From: DATJGF01 sp035495315
GTDB lineage: Bacteria; Verrucomicrobiota; Verrucomicrobiia; Limisphaerales; UBA8199
DNA: 64,000 nucleotides
Assembly: GCA_035495315.1 (NCBI GenBank)
Contig: DATJGF010000211.1
Span: 1 to 64,000, forward strand
Reading direction: 5' to 3'
In this document: positions 45,619-54,183 of the stretch, one piece after another
Position numbering within the stretch: the first letter of the stretch is position 1
Layout: each line of letters begins with the position of its first letter
Notes under the pieces: model-generated
The model's input: the letters and a program-made list of their open reading frames with translations, nothing else
The model's database searches: none
Told to the model about the DNA's origin: nothing
Position numbers and translations under genes: made by a program

Positions 45619-47598
45619 CTATTGGGTTCGCCCAAATTTCTTCTCCAGCTCCCGAAAATTCATTTCGATCAGCGTCGGTCTGCCATGCGGGCAGGTGTAC
45701 GGCATTGCGCATCGTCGGAGATCCTCGACCAGATTTTCCAATTCCTTTCCGGCCAGCGGGTCATTGGCTTTTACGGCATGGCGGCATACAGTCTTCGCCA
45801 CCACCTGCTCGCCCAGCCGCAACGTATTGACTTCCTGCCCGGCAGCCTTCAATTGATCAATCAACTCGAGAACGAATCGGCGCGGATCCGACGCCTTCAC
45901 AAACGGCGGCAGCGCATCAAGCAGGAAAGTGCGTTCGCCGAATTCGTTCAGGCCAACTCCCAATCGTGTCAGCATCGCCACCTGTTCCCGCACAAAGTTC
46001 GCGTCACGCGCCGAGAGCTCGATTGTTGCCGGAAGCAAGAGTTTCTGTGAAGGGGCTTGTTGATGTTGCTCGAGCCGGTTGAGCATTTCCTCGAAAAGGA
46101 TGCGTTCATGCGCCGCGTGCTGGTCCAGCAGCACCAGGCCTCGATCGGATTCCAGGACGACGTAGAGCCTACCGATGACTCCAACCAGCCGCAAAGGGAC
46201 GCTGAGTAGCGGCAAACCGGGCGATGCGGGCGAAAGCATGTTGCGTGTTGAGTGTTCCGTCGTCGGTACACTGCTCGGTGGGACTGCAGGCGGGGTGGAG
46301 AAGGCATCCGGCGAAAGAGCTGGGCTAGGACGAAACCCCATCGGCAAGGTCTGCTGGGCGGCCGGAGGGGCGGGGCGGGCTGGTTGCAGTTCCGGTGGGA
46401 AGGTCGGCAGGCCCGGCTGCGTCGAGGCGGGAGTGGCCACTGGTTTGGCGAATGCGGGAGCCGCCGCATCGGCGCGCACCCGAGATGGTTCGGTAATTGG
46501 CCTGGTGACTTTGCCAGGTTGAGTTCCTGCATGAAAGTTCAGCAATGCCTCGCGCACGGCCTGCGCCACCAGTTTCCGCACGTCGCCTTCCCGATGGAAT
46601 TTTACCTCGCGTTTGGCCGGATGAATATTGACGTCCACGGCGGCCGGGTCGAGTTCCAGGAACAAACAACAAACCGGGTACCGTCCTTTCATCAACGCCG
46701 TGTGGTAGCCTTCCAACAACGCAAAATTAAGGCCGCGATTCTCCACGGGCCTGCGATTGACGAATAAATGCTGATCCTCCCGTGTCGCCCGCGATACTCC
46801 TGGCGCGCCGATGAAACCCCACACGCGAAATCCGTCCGACGCATCGGCATTGTCGTCTCCTGGGTCGAACGAACTTTGAAGGGATGTCGAGAAATCGAGT
46901 GGCAACAATTTCTCAGCGCTGCCATAAACTGCGCGCAACCGTTCTTGCAGGGCCTTCAGCCTCGATTCCGGGTCTTGCCCCGTCTTTACCGCCGCCAGTT
47001 GCCAGACCAGTCGTCCATCCTTCTGGAACGTGAAGGCGACCTCCGGAAAGGCGAGCGCTGCGAGTGTCAGGTAATGCTGGATGTGCGCTGACTCTGTCTC
47101 TTCGGTCCTTAAAAACTTTCGCCGCGCGGGCAGATTGAAAAAGAGCTGACGCACCTCGACCGTCGTGCCAGGGGCTGAACCGGCGGCTTTCACTTCGAGT
47201 ATCTTTCCGGCGCTGATCAACACCCGGGTTCCTTCCGGAGAATCGCCCTCCCGCTCGCGGGTCGTTAAGAGAAAGCGGCTGACGCTGGCAATGCTCGGCA
47301 AGGCCTCGCCGCGAAAGCCCATCGTCCCAATCGAGGCGAGGTCCTCAGCTTTTTGGATCTTGCTGGTGGCATGCCGTTCCAGACAGAGGAGTGCGTCGTC
47401 ACGGCTCATGCCCACTCCATCATCGATAACCCGAATCAAACTCCGCCCTCCCGCCTGGATCTCCACTGTCAAACGCCCAGCGTCGGCATCCAGCGAGTTC
47501 TCCACCAATTCTTTGACCACGCTGGCGGGCCGCTCAATCACCTCACCCGCGGCGATTTGATTGGCGACTTGCTCCGACAGCAGCCGAATCCGGTTCAT
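45619..47598 (-). CDS. mutL: DNA mismatch repair protein MutL
   Basis: The GHKL ATPase domain is complete: VVKELVENSLDADAG, RVIDDGVGMSRDDALLCLER, MGFRGEALPSIASVS and GTTVEVRQLFFNLPARRKFL. The transducer domain contains FVNRRPVENRGLNFALLEGY and VDVNIHPAKREVKF. The C-terminal domain has DQHAAHERILFE, matching the DQHA(X)2E(X)4E endonuclease motif, and CRHAVKANDPL and CPHGRPTLIEM, so it should nick DNA as in organisms without MutH. A Pro/Ala/Thr-rich linker of about 100 residues separates the halves. Its ATG overlaps the stop of the kinase gene (ATGA). Confidence 0.97.
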   Translation of the reverse strand: MNRIRLLSEQVANQIAAGEVIERPASVVKELVENSLDADAGRLTVEIQAGGRSLIRVIDDGVGMSRDDALLCLERHATSKIQKAEDLASIGTMGFRGEALPSIASVSRFLLTTREREGDSPEGTRVLISAGKILEVKAAGSAPGTTVEVRQLFFNLPARRKFLRTEETESAHIQHYLTLAALAFPEVAFTFQKDGRLVWQLAAVKTGQDPESRLKALQERLRAVYGSAEKLLPLDFSTSLQSSFDPGDDNADASDGFRVWGFIGAPGVSRATREDQHLFVNRRPVENRGLNFALLEGYHTALMKGRYPVCCLFLELDPAAVDVNIHPAKREVKFHREGDVRKLVAQAVREALLNFHAGTQPGKVTRPITEPSRVRADAAAPAFAKPVATPASTQPGLPTFPPELQPARPAPPAAQQTLPMGFRPSPALSPDAFSTPPAVPPSSVPTTEHSTRNMLSPASPGLPLLSVPLRLVGVIGRLYVVLESDRGLVLLDQHAAHERILFEEMLNRLEQHQQAPSQKLLLPATIELSARDANFVREQVAMLTRLGVGLNEFGERTFLLDALPPFVKASDPRRFVLELIDQLKAAGQEVNTLRLGEQVVAKTVCRHAVKANDPLAGKELENLVEDLRRCAMPYTCPHGRPTLIEMNFRELEKKFGRTQ

Positions 47599-48692
47599 GA
47601 TACAGGTAAGCCGAAGGCGAAGATTGCCCCGCGGCCCGGTTCGCTCCGGCCGGTAATCCAGCCGTGATGGTCCTCAATGATCCGCTTGCAGATCGACAAG
47701 CCAAGCCCCGTTCCATGGACTTTGCCGAAAGTCGCGAATGCCTCAAACAATTGGCCGTTCATTTCCGGCGCGATCCCCGGACCTGTATCCTCGATCTCGG
47801 TGACAACTTCTTTGGGCGAACTTTGGAACCGCAGCATGATCTTTCCACCACCGGCCATCGCCTCGGTCGCGTTGTGGACAATGTTGTGAAAGACGCGGCG
47901 CAGGCGTTTGGGATTGATCACCACCTGCTGAGCCGGCGGCGGATTCTGGAATTCAACCATCACCGACCGCAACGACGCTTCCGTCTGCAGTTCAGCGACG
48001 ACTTCCTGCACAAAAGTTGAGTAGTCCATCGGCGGCAACACCAGGTTGGGCGAGACACCCTGGGTGAAATCGAGGATCTCGCCGATCATATCGCTGATGC
48101 GATCGACTTGCTGGCGGATGTTGGCCACCGCCTGCCGTCGTGTCTCGGGCGTGCTTTGGCTCATCCCGGCGATTTCGGCGGTGAGACCGATAATATTCAG
48201 CGGGTTCTTCAGGTCGTGCACGATCGAGCGGGCGAACCGGCCGATAACCGAGAGACGCTCAGCTTGCAGAACTTCCCTCAAATACTGCCGGTCGAACTCC
48301 CGAAGTCGATGACTGATCTCGCGTAGCAACCCCAATGACAGTTTCGGCGAATGCTCGATCAGTGCCAGCATCTCCTTGCGCGGAATGAAATAAACCACGG
48401 TATCTTCTTTCACCGACGCAGTTGCCGAACGCGGCTTATCCTCGATCACCGCCATTTCCCCAAAAAGCTCGCCGGGCAGAACCTGCGTTAAAACCTGCCG
48501 TACGTTTTGGCCCATCCGCGCGCTGATTTCAACGAGGCCATCCTTGACGACATACACGCCGTCGCCTTCGTCCCCTTCCTTGAAGATCTCCTCACCCGCG
48601 CGGAAGGTCAGTTCTCGCGCGGCGGTACGGAGCGTCGCCATCTCTTCCTTGCTGAATTGGCAGAAAAAACGGCTGGCCTCGAGCAACACCAT
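47595..48692 (-). CDS. cyclic-nucleotide-binding-domain histidine kinase (365 aa)
   Basis: Residues 8-125 form a CRP-like sensor domain (FRAGEEIFKEGDEGDGVYVV, PGELFGEMAVIEDKPRSATA). It is followed by a HisKA helix with the phospho-acceptor His (RFARSIVHDLKNPLNIIG) and a HATPase_c domain: FHNIVHNATEAM (N box), EIEDTGPGIAPEMNG and HGTGLGLSICKRIIEDHHGW (G boxes). There is no TM segment, so it is a cytoplasmic kinase that probably senses a nucleotide. No response regulator is adjacent; instead mutL is translationally coupled behind it. Confidence 0.92.
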   Translation of the reverse strand: MVLLEASRFFCQFSKEEMATLRTAARELTFRAGEEIFKEGDEGDGVYVVKDGLVEISARMGQNVRQVLTQVLPGELFGEMAVIEDKPRSATASVKEDTVVYFIPRKEMLALIEHSPKLSLGLLREISHRLREFDRQYLREVLQAERLSVIGRFARSIVHDLKNPLNIIGLTAEIAGMSQSTPETRRQAVANIRQQVDRISDMIGEILDFTQGVSPNLVLPPMDYSTFVQEVVAELQTEASLRSVMVEFQNPPPAQQVVINPKRLRRVFHNIVHNATEAMAGGGKIMLRFQSSPKEVVTEIEDTGPGIAPEMNGQLFEAFATFGKVHGTGLGLSICKRIIEDHHGWITGRSEPGRGAIFAFGLPVS

Positions 48693-48949
48693 GCCAGCAC
48701 TTTAGGATAAAAACCTATGAGGTAAAGCGATTTGCGGGTTGGAACAGAGGATGAGATTGACAGAAGATAACGAAACAAACAAAAGCGAAGGAACAGCTCG
48801 CCGGTAACTTTTCAAGAGTAGGTGCTATGCTTCGAGTCGCTCCTTGATTGTATTGGATTCTCCCTCGCTTCTGCGGCTTTCTGCAGAGAGGGTTGAGATG
48901 AGGGGAGCGCAAACTCTGATGCAAAGTCTTGCTGTCCTCGGACTCAAAC

Positions 48950-48978
48950 TTGACGTCAGCTTGCCAGACTTTTACGTT
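48950..48978 (+). promoter_or_regulatory. probable tRNA-His promoter
   Basis: TTGACG (48950-48955) and TACGTT (48973-48978) are separated by 17 bases, and the tRNA begins about 14 bases after the -10 box. The -35 hexamer matches consensus in five of six positions. Confidence 0.5.
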
Positions 48979-48991
48979 GTCTGCCTGCTAC

Positions 48992-49070
48992 GGTGGTCGT
49001 AGCTCAGCCTGGTTAGAGCCCCAGATTGTGGATCTGGCTGTCGCGGGTTCAAATCCCGTCGACCACCCCA
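48992..49070 (+). tRNA. tRNA-His (GTG)
   Basis: The cloverleaf folds fully: acceptor GTGGTCG with CGACCAC, D-arm GCTC/GAGC, anticodon stem CCAGA/TCTGG with loop TTGTGGA (anticodon GTG at 49028-49030), T-arm GCGGG-TTCAAAT-CCCGT. The extra G at position -1 and discriminator C73, hallmarks of tRNA-His, are both encoded, and the 3' CCA is encoded too. Confidence 0.97.
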
Positions 49071-49150
49071 TTTTAACCAACCACCTGCCAAACAACAACA
49101 ATCATCATCAGCAGCCTATGATACAATCTCTCTGTCGTTTTGATTGCGCG

Positions 49151-49320
49151 CTGGCCGATAATGCCGGTGTGGAATGCTCGATCAGGAAGTCAAGCGGCGC
49201 AAGGCGATGAGGCTTACAACGTTGCGACCGGCGTTTATGAAGACCTGGTCAAAGCCGCGTGGTGGACCTGAAAAAAAGTCACCCTTGAGGCTTTGCAGAA
49301 TGCTCCTCGATTGCGGGGTG
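49151..49320 (+). pseudogene. groEL (chaperonin) C-terminal remnant
   Basis: Stitching three frames gives a GroEL-like run: LADNAGVECS (from 49151), then GDEAYNVATGVYEDLVKA (from 49203), then VVDLKK and VTLEALQNA (from 49259, with one extra A in an A7 tract). GroEL proteins have the same order near the end of the apical/equatorial region: I-A-x-NAGxxG, GYNAATGxYEDLVKAG, VVDPxKVTRxALQNAAS. At least two frameshifts and the missing remainder show it is dead. It lies directly behind tRNA-His, a usual insertion spot, but no integrase is near. Confidence 0.7.
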
Positions 49321-49450
49321 GATAGGAGCAGACCACTCGTAGCGGACATTGGCACGGCTGACACTTTCTGTGCCACTGCTATTGAAGCCCAGGAATATGT
49401 GTGATTAAAAGAATTGATTGTTCACTTAAATCTCGTTAATAGTTTTCCCT

Positions 49451-49732
49451 ATGAATCAAAACGGTGCGTCCGAAGTTATCGCGAACCAAGACGGAATCGC
49501 CTGCCTGGCTTTTCAGCTTTGGGAAAAAGCAGGTTGCCCTGAGGGGCGGGATTTGGAATTTTGGCTGGAAGCGGAAACGCACCTGCTTGCTACCCAGAAA
49601 CCCGAAGCGGTCAAGGGAGAAACCGCCGCGGCTAAGCCGTCCTCTGGAAAGAGACCGCTTACACGTCCACTGCAGAGGTGGACGACAACCCGCGGAATGA
49701 ATCCTGCAACGCCCTTGTCCTCTGGGAACTAA
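49451..49732 (+). CDS. DUF2934-domain small protein (93 aa)
   Basis: Residues 13-45 match DUF2934: IACLAFQLWEKAGCPEGRDL followed by EFWLEAETHLLA. This short helical domain occurs in many proteobacterial and verrucomicrobial small proteins, without known function. The tail is Lys/Pro/Thr-rich and unstructured, and could reflect loss of an original stop. No Shine-Dalgarno is apparent before the ATG. The next gene is convergent and starts ten bases from its stop. Confidence 0.65.
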   Translation: MNQNGASEVIANQDGIACLAFQLWEKAGCPEGRDLEFWLEAETHLLATQKPEAVKGETAAAKPSSGKRPLTRPLQRWTTTRGMNPATPLSSGN

Positions 49733-49741
49733 GAACGAGGG

Positions 49742-49867
49742 TTACTTCTGTTTGAAGGCCATTTGCTTGGCGGCGATGGCCTGCTGTTTCTTTTGCAGGT
49801 CGCTATTGGCTTTAGTTTGTTTCTGCGTTGCGTGCTTGTGCACGGCTTTGGGGGACTTGTCGCCCAT
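49742..49867 (-). CDS. 41-aa Lys/Gln-rich small protein
   Basis: From the ATG at 49867, preceded by GAAAGG about ten bases away, the product reads MGDKSPKAVHKHATQKQTKA, then NSDLQKKQQAIAAKQMAFKQ, one more Lys and a stop. Very similar minimal proteins (MGDKSPK start, then K/Q-rich helix) are recurrent in Verrucomicrobiota and other bacteria as annotated hypotheticals. It is basic and may bind nucleic acid, but no function is known to me. A longer frame to 49939 has no support. Confidence 0.7.
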   Translation of the reverse strand: MGDKSPKAVHKHATQKQTKANSDLQKKQQAIAAKQMAFKQK

Positions 49868-50438
49868 GGTGTTTTGCCTTTCGTCTGACGGTTTGTTCAC
49901 CCGCGGTGTTCGAGATCCATCCGAAGGGACTATTACCATGCCTCTTTATGGGCGACTTTGCAAACAGCCAGAAGGAAATTTCCCGTAGGTTTCCAGAACC
50001 GCGCAAATTGCTCGGTTCCCCGCATTGGCTTCGATGCAATCTAGATGAATCAAATCGGAGAACAAAAATACACGTAGGTCGTCCACTCCAGGACGTTTCT
50101 TTCCATGTCGCACAATCCCCAGGGATTGGGTAACTTTTGGCCGACCGGATGTGTTCCGGCGCGAAGCCTCGGGCATCGTTTAGTATCTGGTCAGAACGCC
50201 AACGACCTCCAAGAATTGTTTGAAAAGATCTGGACCAGTTTCAACAAAACCTTCACTCTCTTGTACTGCCATGGAGCAAGCACAAAACTCGAATTGAATG
50301 GCTCTACTGCTGAGGAGCCAACGTAAACCCGGCCTCCACCCCAACCTATCCAAGTGCCCGCTGACTGAATCCGCGCGTGAGCGGCCGGTCGGGCTCGACG
50401 GTTGAGCAAACTTGCTGCTGATAGTAACATCACATTTG
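49868..50438. other. gene-free region upstream of the MMPL exporter
   Basis: No gene with a recognisable product was found on either strand. Short open frames here show no repeat, motif or codon bias that would support them. The promoter of the MMPL gene must lie here or close by, but none stands out. Confidence 0.4.
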
Positions 50439-53222
50439 ATGAAGTCGTTGAATGAAAGCAGAAAGGGGCGTCTGCTGCATTCCCTGGTAGAGGTGGTTTT
50501 TCGTCATCCCCGCTGGTTTTGTTATATTGAACTGCTGCTGGTTCTGGCCTGCCTTGCTTATACGAACACAGCCCTGCAGTTCAGCACCGATAAGCACGAT
50601 CTGATTTCGGTGCAGGAGTCTTACTGGCATCAATTCCTGCAATTTAAACGGGATTTCAACGTTCATGAGAACCTGTTTGTCCTGGTCGAAAGCGGAAGCC
50701 GGGAAAAGAACCGTGAATTTGTGGAGCGGTTGGCGGCAAGGCTCCAGGGAGACGTGCAATTCGCCGATGTTTATTATCGGGCCGGACTAAAGCTGATGGG
50801 ACCGAAGGCGCTACTATTTCTGCCTGAGGAAACGCTGGCTGGGTTGCAGCAACACCTGTTCACCAATCAGCTTTTGTTTAAAACTTTTTCACGGGCGACA
50901 AACCTCGAGACCGTCTTTACCTTGGTCAACCGGCAATTCCGATTGGGGACTACGGCCCTCTCTGAAGGACCGAACGAAGACTTACTATCTCGAACGCTGC
51001 CCGCCTTGCAGCGGATTGTTGACAACGCCTCCGACTGCATCGAATCACAGGAAACTCCGCTAGCGCCCGATATCACCACCTTTTTGGGCAGTAATCAGGA
51101 ACAGGATAGCCAGGAACTCTATCTCTCCTTTGACCGCGGCCGGATATATGTCTTGATCGCCCAGGCGAAGGATCCCAACCACGAAGACGCGGCCATCCTT
51201 CAGCTGCGCAAATGGATTGTCCGAACGCGGTCCGAAGTGCCTGGAGTCAATGTCGAAATCACCGGCGAACCAGTGTTGACGCACGATGAAATTGTGCAAG
51301 CCAGACAGGATACGGAAGTCGCTGCCCTTATGGCCTTGGCCCTCACGGCGTTTATTTTCATTGTCAGCTGCCGTGGTATCTTGAGGCCGTTGATGGCCAC
51401 CCTTTGCCTGCTCATCGGCATTTGTTACACGCTGGGATTTGCGGCCCTGACGGTGGGCCGTTTGAACATTTTGAGCATCACTCTGGTGCCGATTTTGATC
51501 GGGTTGGCGATCGATTACGGGGTGCATTTGATTTTCCGTTATGAGGAAGAAGTTCGCCAAGGCCAGAGCCGCCGCGTCGCGATCGCCAAGGCACTGGGAT
51601 TTACCGGGGTTGGCGTGATTACCAACGCCTTAACCATTGCCGGCGCCTTCTATATCATCGTGCTGACCGATTTCAAAGGGATGCGGGAGATGGGATTAAT
51701 CGCTGGCAGCGGCGTCCTGGTGTGTCTCGTTCCGATGTTGACCCTATTGCCCATGCTCCTGGTGGGCCGCAAACCGGACCTGCCAAAGCAACTGGCCGCG
51801 GGAGGCAAACAACGCCCACCCGATCCGCTGATGGTATCCCTGCGATCTTCTGCCCGCCCTGACTGGGGCTACAACAGCCGACGAGCCCGCTTTGAGCAGC
51901 TTTATCTCAAGCGTCCCTGGTTGGTGCTGGTTTGCGGCGGGATCTTCACGATGTTCATGATCATTGGAGCCTTTAAGGTTCAGTTCGACTACAACCTGCT
52001 CCATTTGCAGAGCCGGGGTATGCCCGCCGTGCGAATGCAAACGCAGCTTGCCCGCGCGGGTTCACAGTCGCTGCTCTACTGCGCCGCGATAGCAGATTCG
52101 CTGCCCCAGGCGGCCGAATGGGAGCAACGCATTAATCAGCTCCCCTCGGTTGCCCGAGTGATTTCGCTGGTGAAGTACCTAACCGAAGATCAGGAACGAA
52201 AGCTGGTCTTAATCCATAAAATCAAAGAGGAGCTGGGTGCCATTGCCTTGCCTGAGTTGAATACCCAGCCAGTCGACCTTCCCAGTCTGAGCCAGACTCT
52301 CTTTTCGCTGAGCGGCTATCTCGGTCAGGCCATCGATACTCTCCACTTCCACGGGAACCATCCAGCATCGGAAGAGCTGCTGTGTTCGCTGCGCAATTCG
52401 GTCAACCGGTTGCGGCGATTAACGGCAAACGAGTTGCCCTCGACGGCCCGTAGACTCTCGACCTTCCAACAATTGTTGTTTGGTGATCTGCACGAAACCA
52501 TTTCCCTCGTCGAACAGCAGGACGACCGTCAGCGACTGCGACCGGAAGATGTGCCGGCTTTCCTCCGTGGTTTCTTCATCAGTCCTTCGGGCAAGTTTCT
52601 GCTGCAGGTCTACGGCAAGGAGGATATTTGGCAACGAGATCCGCAGGAGAAGTTCATCCGAGAACTCAGATCGGTGGATCCGCAGGTGACCGGTTCGCCG
52701 GTGCAATTTTATGAATATACTTCTCGGCTCAAGCAGAATGTCCAAAAAGCGGCTCTTTACGCCACTGCCATTATTGCGCTTCTGGTATTTCTCCATTTTC
52801 ATCGCTTAAGTTCGGTGCTCCTGGCCCTATTACCGGTGGCAATCGGCTTTTGCTGGATGCTGGGTTTGATGGGCTGGCTGGGGATAGCCTTCAACTCCGT
52901 GAATATCGTGAGTTTGGTGCTGGTGATTGGCATTGGGGTTACGAACGGCGTCCATATCTTGAATCGATTTGCAGAGGAGCCCAACCCGAACATCCTCGCC
53001 AAGAGCACGGGCAAAGCAGTGCTGGTCTCGGCTCTCAATACCATGGCGGGCTTCGGGAGTTTGCTGGTAGCCAAGCATCAAGGCATAGCCAGTTTGGGTC
53101 TGGTCATGGCTATAGCCACCGGCACTTGCGTCATAGCTTCTCTGGCGTTGCTCCCCGCTATCCTAACCTTCCTCTGTCGGATTGGCTGGTGCCCCACCAA
53201 GCTTCCTAAAAAATGCGCTTGA
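50439..53222 (+). CDS. MMPL/RND-family transporter, HpnN-like (927 aa)
   Basis: The RND layout is TM1 (WFCYIELLLVLACLAYTNTA), a large periplasmic domain (about 60-290), TM2-6 (MALALTAFIFIVSCRGILRP; LVPILIGLAIDYGVHLIFRY; VITNALTIAGAFYIIVLTDF), TM7 (WLVLVCGGIFTMFMIIGAFK), a second periplasmic domain (about 520-770) and TM8-12 (VSLVLVIGIGVTNGVHILNR). The AIDYGVHL and GVTNGVH segments correspond to the proton-relay helices. The order resembles hopanoid-associated HpnN and lipid-exporting MMPL proteins; no hopanoid genes adjoin it. The ATG at 50439 is preferred over an upstream TTG. Confidence 0.88.
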   Translation: MKSLNESRKGRLLHSLVEVVFRHPRWFCYIELLLVLACLAYTNTALQFSTDKHDLISVQESYWHQFLQFKRDFNVHENLFVLVESGSREKNREFVERLAARLQGDVQFADVYYRAGLKLMGPKALLFLPEETLAGLQQHLFTNQLLFKTFSRATNLETVFTLVNRQFRLGTTALSEGPNEDLLSRTLPALQRIVDNASDCIESQETPLAPDITTFLGSNQEQDSQELYLSFDRGRIYVLIAQAKDPNHEDAAILQLRKWIVRTRSEVPGVNVEITGEPVLTHDEIVQARQDTEVAALMALALTAFIFIVSCRGILRPLMATLCLLIGICYTLGFAALTVGRLNILSITLVPILIGLAIDYGVHLIFRYEEEVRQGQSRRVAIAKALGFTGVGVITNALTIAGAFYIIVLTDFKGMREMGLIAGSGVLVCLVPMLTLLPMLLVGRKPDLPKQLAAGGKQRPPDPLMVSLRSSARPDWGYNSRRARFEQLYLKRPWLVLVCGGIFTMFMIIGAFKVQFDYNLLHLQSRGMPAVRMQTQLARAGSQSLLYCAAIADSLPQAAEWEQRINQLPSVARVISLVKYLTEDQERKLVLIHKIKEELGAIALPELNTQPVDLPSLSQTLFSLSGYLGQAIDTLHFHGNHPASEELLCSLRNSVNRLRRLTANELPSTARRLSTFQQLLFGDLHETISLVEQQDDRQRLRPEDVPAFLRGFFISPSGKFLLQVYGKEDIWQRDPQEKFIRELRSVDPQVTGSPVQFYEYTSRLKQNVQKAALYATAIIALLVFLHFHRLSSVLLALLPVAIGFCWMLGLMGWLGIAFNSVNIVSLVLVIGIGVTNGVHILNRFAEEPNPNILAKSTGKAVLVSALNTMAGFGSLLVAKHQGIASLGLVMAIATGTCVIASLALLPAILTFLCRIGWCPTKLPKKCA

Positions 53223-53265
53223 GCAACAACCGGACTTGCGCCACCGCGGGGTCTGGGCTAAATCC

Positions 53266-53480
53266 ATGGGCGCATATAATTGGGGGTTCGTCTCAGGAAA
53301 AACACAGACGATTTATCCGTGGGATTCGTAGAAAAAGACCTACACCTCGGAGCCGCCGGTTTGGTTTCACGACATCTTTCGCTCCGACGGAACGCCTTAC
53401 CGCCCGGAGGAAATCTCTTTCATCCGCAGTGTGACTTTGACAAAAGCCACAAAACTGGCAGAGGCGCCTGTTTCCGATAA
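53266..53480 (+). pseudogene. glycoside hydrolase C-terminal remnant with nonsense codon
   Basis: One frame reads MGAYNWGFVSGKTQTIYPWD-S-stop-KKTYTSEPPVWFHDIFRSD, then GTPYRPEEISFIRSVT. The GAYNWGFVSGKTQT / PWDSW-K-P / PPVWFHDIFRxDGTPYRxEE order is the usual C-terminus of a family of secreted beta-mannanase/xylanase-like hydrolases in this phylum. The expected Trp codon TGG is TAG at 53329-53331, and everything N-terminal (the barrel) is absent; the segment begins right after the MMPL gene. Confidence 0.7.
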
Positions 53481-53575
53481 TGCGGTGTTGACCAGGTAAT
53501 CCGCTTGAATACTGCCCGATTTAGGCCTTCGGACTTTAGGGTTGTGTTCGGAGTTCGGTTTTCGACCCCCGGAAC

Positions 53576-54025
53576 TCAAATACTCGCGTGCGCGGCTTGG
53601 AGGTGTTCCATCCCGAAATCCCAAATCTGCCGAACGATTGTCTGCCAGCCTTCAAAGGCTGCCGGTTTTGGCAGGAAAACATTGGCACCCATTCCCAAAG
53701 CCGTTTCTATCGCGCCCTTGTAAGCAAAGGCGCTAAAGAGAATCACCGGCAACGACGAAAACGTCCGGGACGCCCGGCGCCATTCCAAAAACTCAATGCC
53801 GCCGGTCAGCCGCATGTCCAAATCCAGGATCACGAGATCGGGCAGCGGGTGCAAGGTTCGATCCGAATAACTACCTCGGCCTTCGAGATAATAGGTCGCC
53901 AACCCCGCATCAGGCAATGTTTGCAGCCAGATATTGTACTCGCTGCGATCGACGGCAATGCCGAACAGGGCGGAATCGTTGTGATCGTCGTCGACCAGCA
54001 GGACGTTTAATCGCGGCTGGATCAT
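53576..54025 (-). CDS. single-domain response regulator, Rcp1-like (149 aa)
   Basis: A receiver domain fills residues 5-135: VLLVDDDHNDSALFGIAVDR, phospho-Asp in LVILDLDMRLTGGIEFLEWR, switch region PVILFSAFAYKGAIETALGM and the Lys in VFLPKPAAFEGW. The usual Pro after the phospho-Asp loop (DxxMP) is replaced by Arg. It has no output domain and no adjacent kinase. About 125 bases upstream lies a tandem palindrome that could control it. Confidence 0.88.
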   Translation of the reverse strand: MIQPRLNVLLVDDDHNDSALFGIAVDRSEYNIWLQTLPDAGLATYYLEGRGSYSDRTLHPLPDLVILDLDMRLTGGIEFLEWRRASRTFSSLPVILFSAFAYKGAIETALGMGANVFLPKPAAFEGWQTIVRQIWDFGMEHLQAAHASI

Positions 54026-54148
54026 AACCGATGCATATCAGCCATTAATGTCACAGGTGCATTGCGTTCAAATGGGACGGCTCGGGGATCGCATAAACCA
54101 TGCCGCGCTGAAAATCAGCGAAATTGCCGATTGAGCTTTCCCCAGCAT

Positions 54149-54183
54149 GCGTGAATTTCACGCAGAACGCGTGAATTTCACGC
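54149..54183. promoter_or_regulatory. two tandem copies of a 15-bp palindrome, candidate operator
   Basis: GCGTGAATTTCACGC occurs twice, at 54149-54163 and 54169-54183, 20 bases centre to centre, so the two lie on about the same face of the helix. Each is a perfect inverted repeat (GCGTGAA/TTCACGC around one base), and with outer CAT and ATG the whole 41 bases (54146-54186) form a nearly perfect larger palindrome. It lies upstream of the minus-strand response regulator gene and far from any other gene start. Confidence 0.6.

Noticed and set aside
49174..49404. 76-codon frame across the groEL remnant
   Set aside because: It reads a different frame from the GroEL-like segments, so it is a by-product of the decayed gene.
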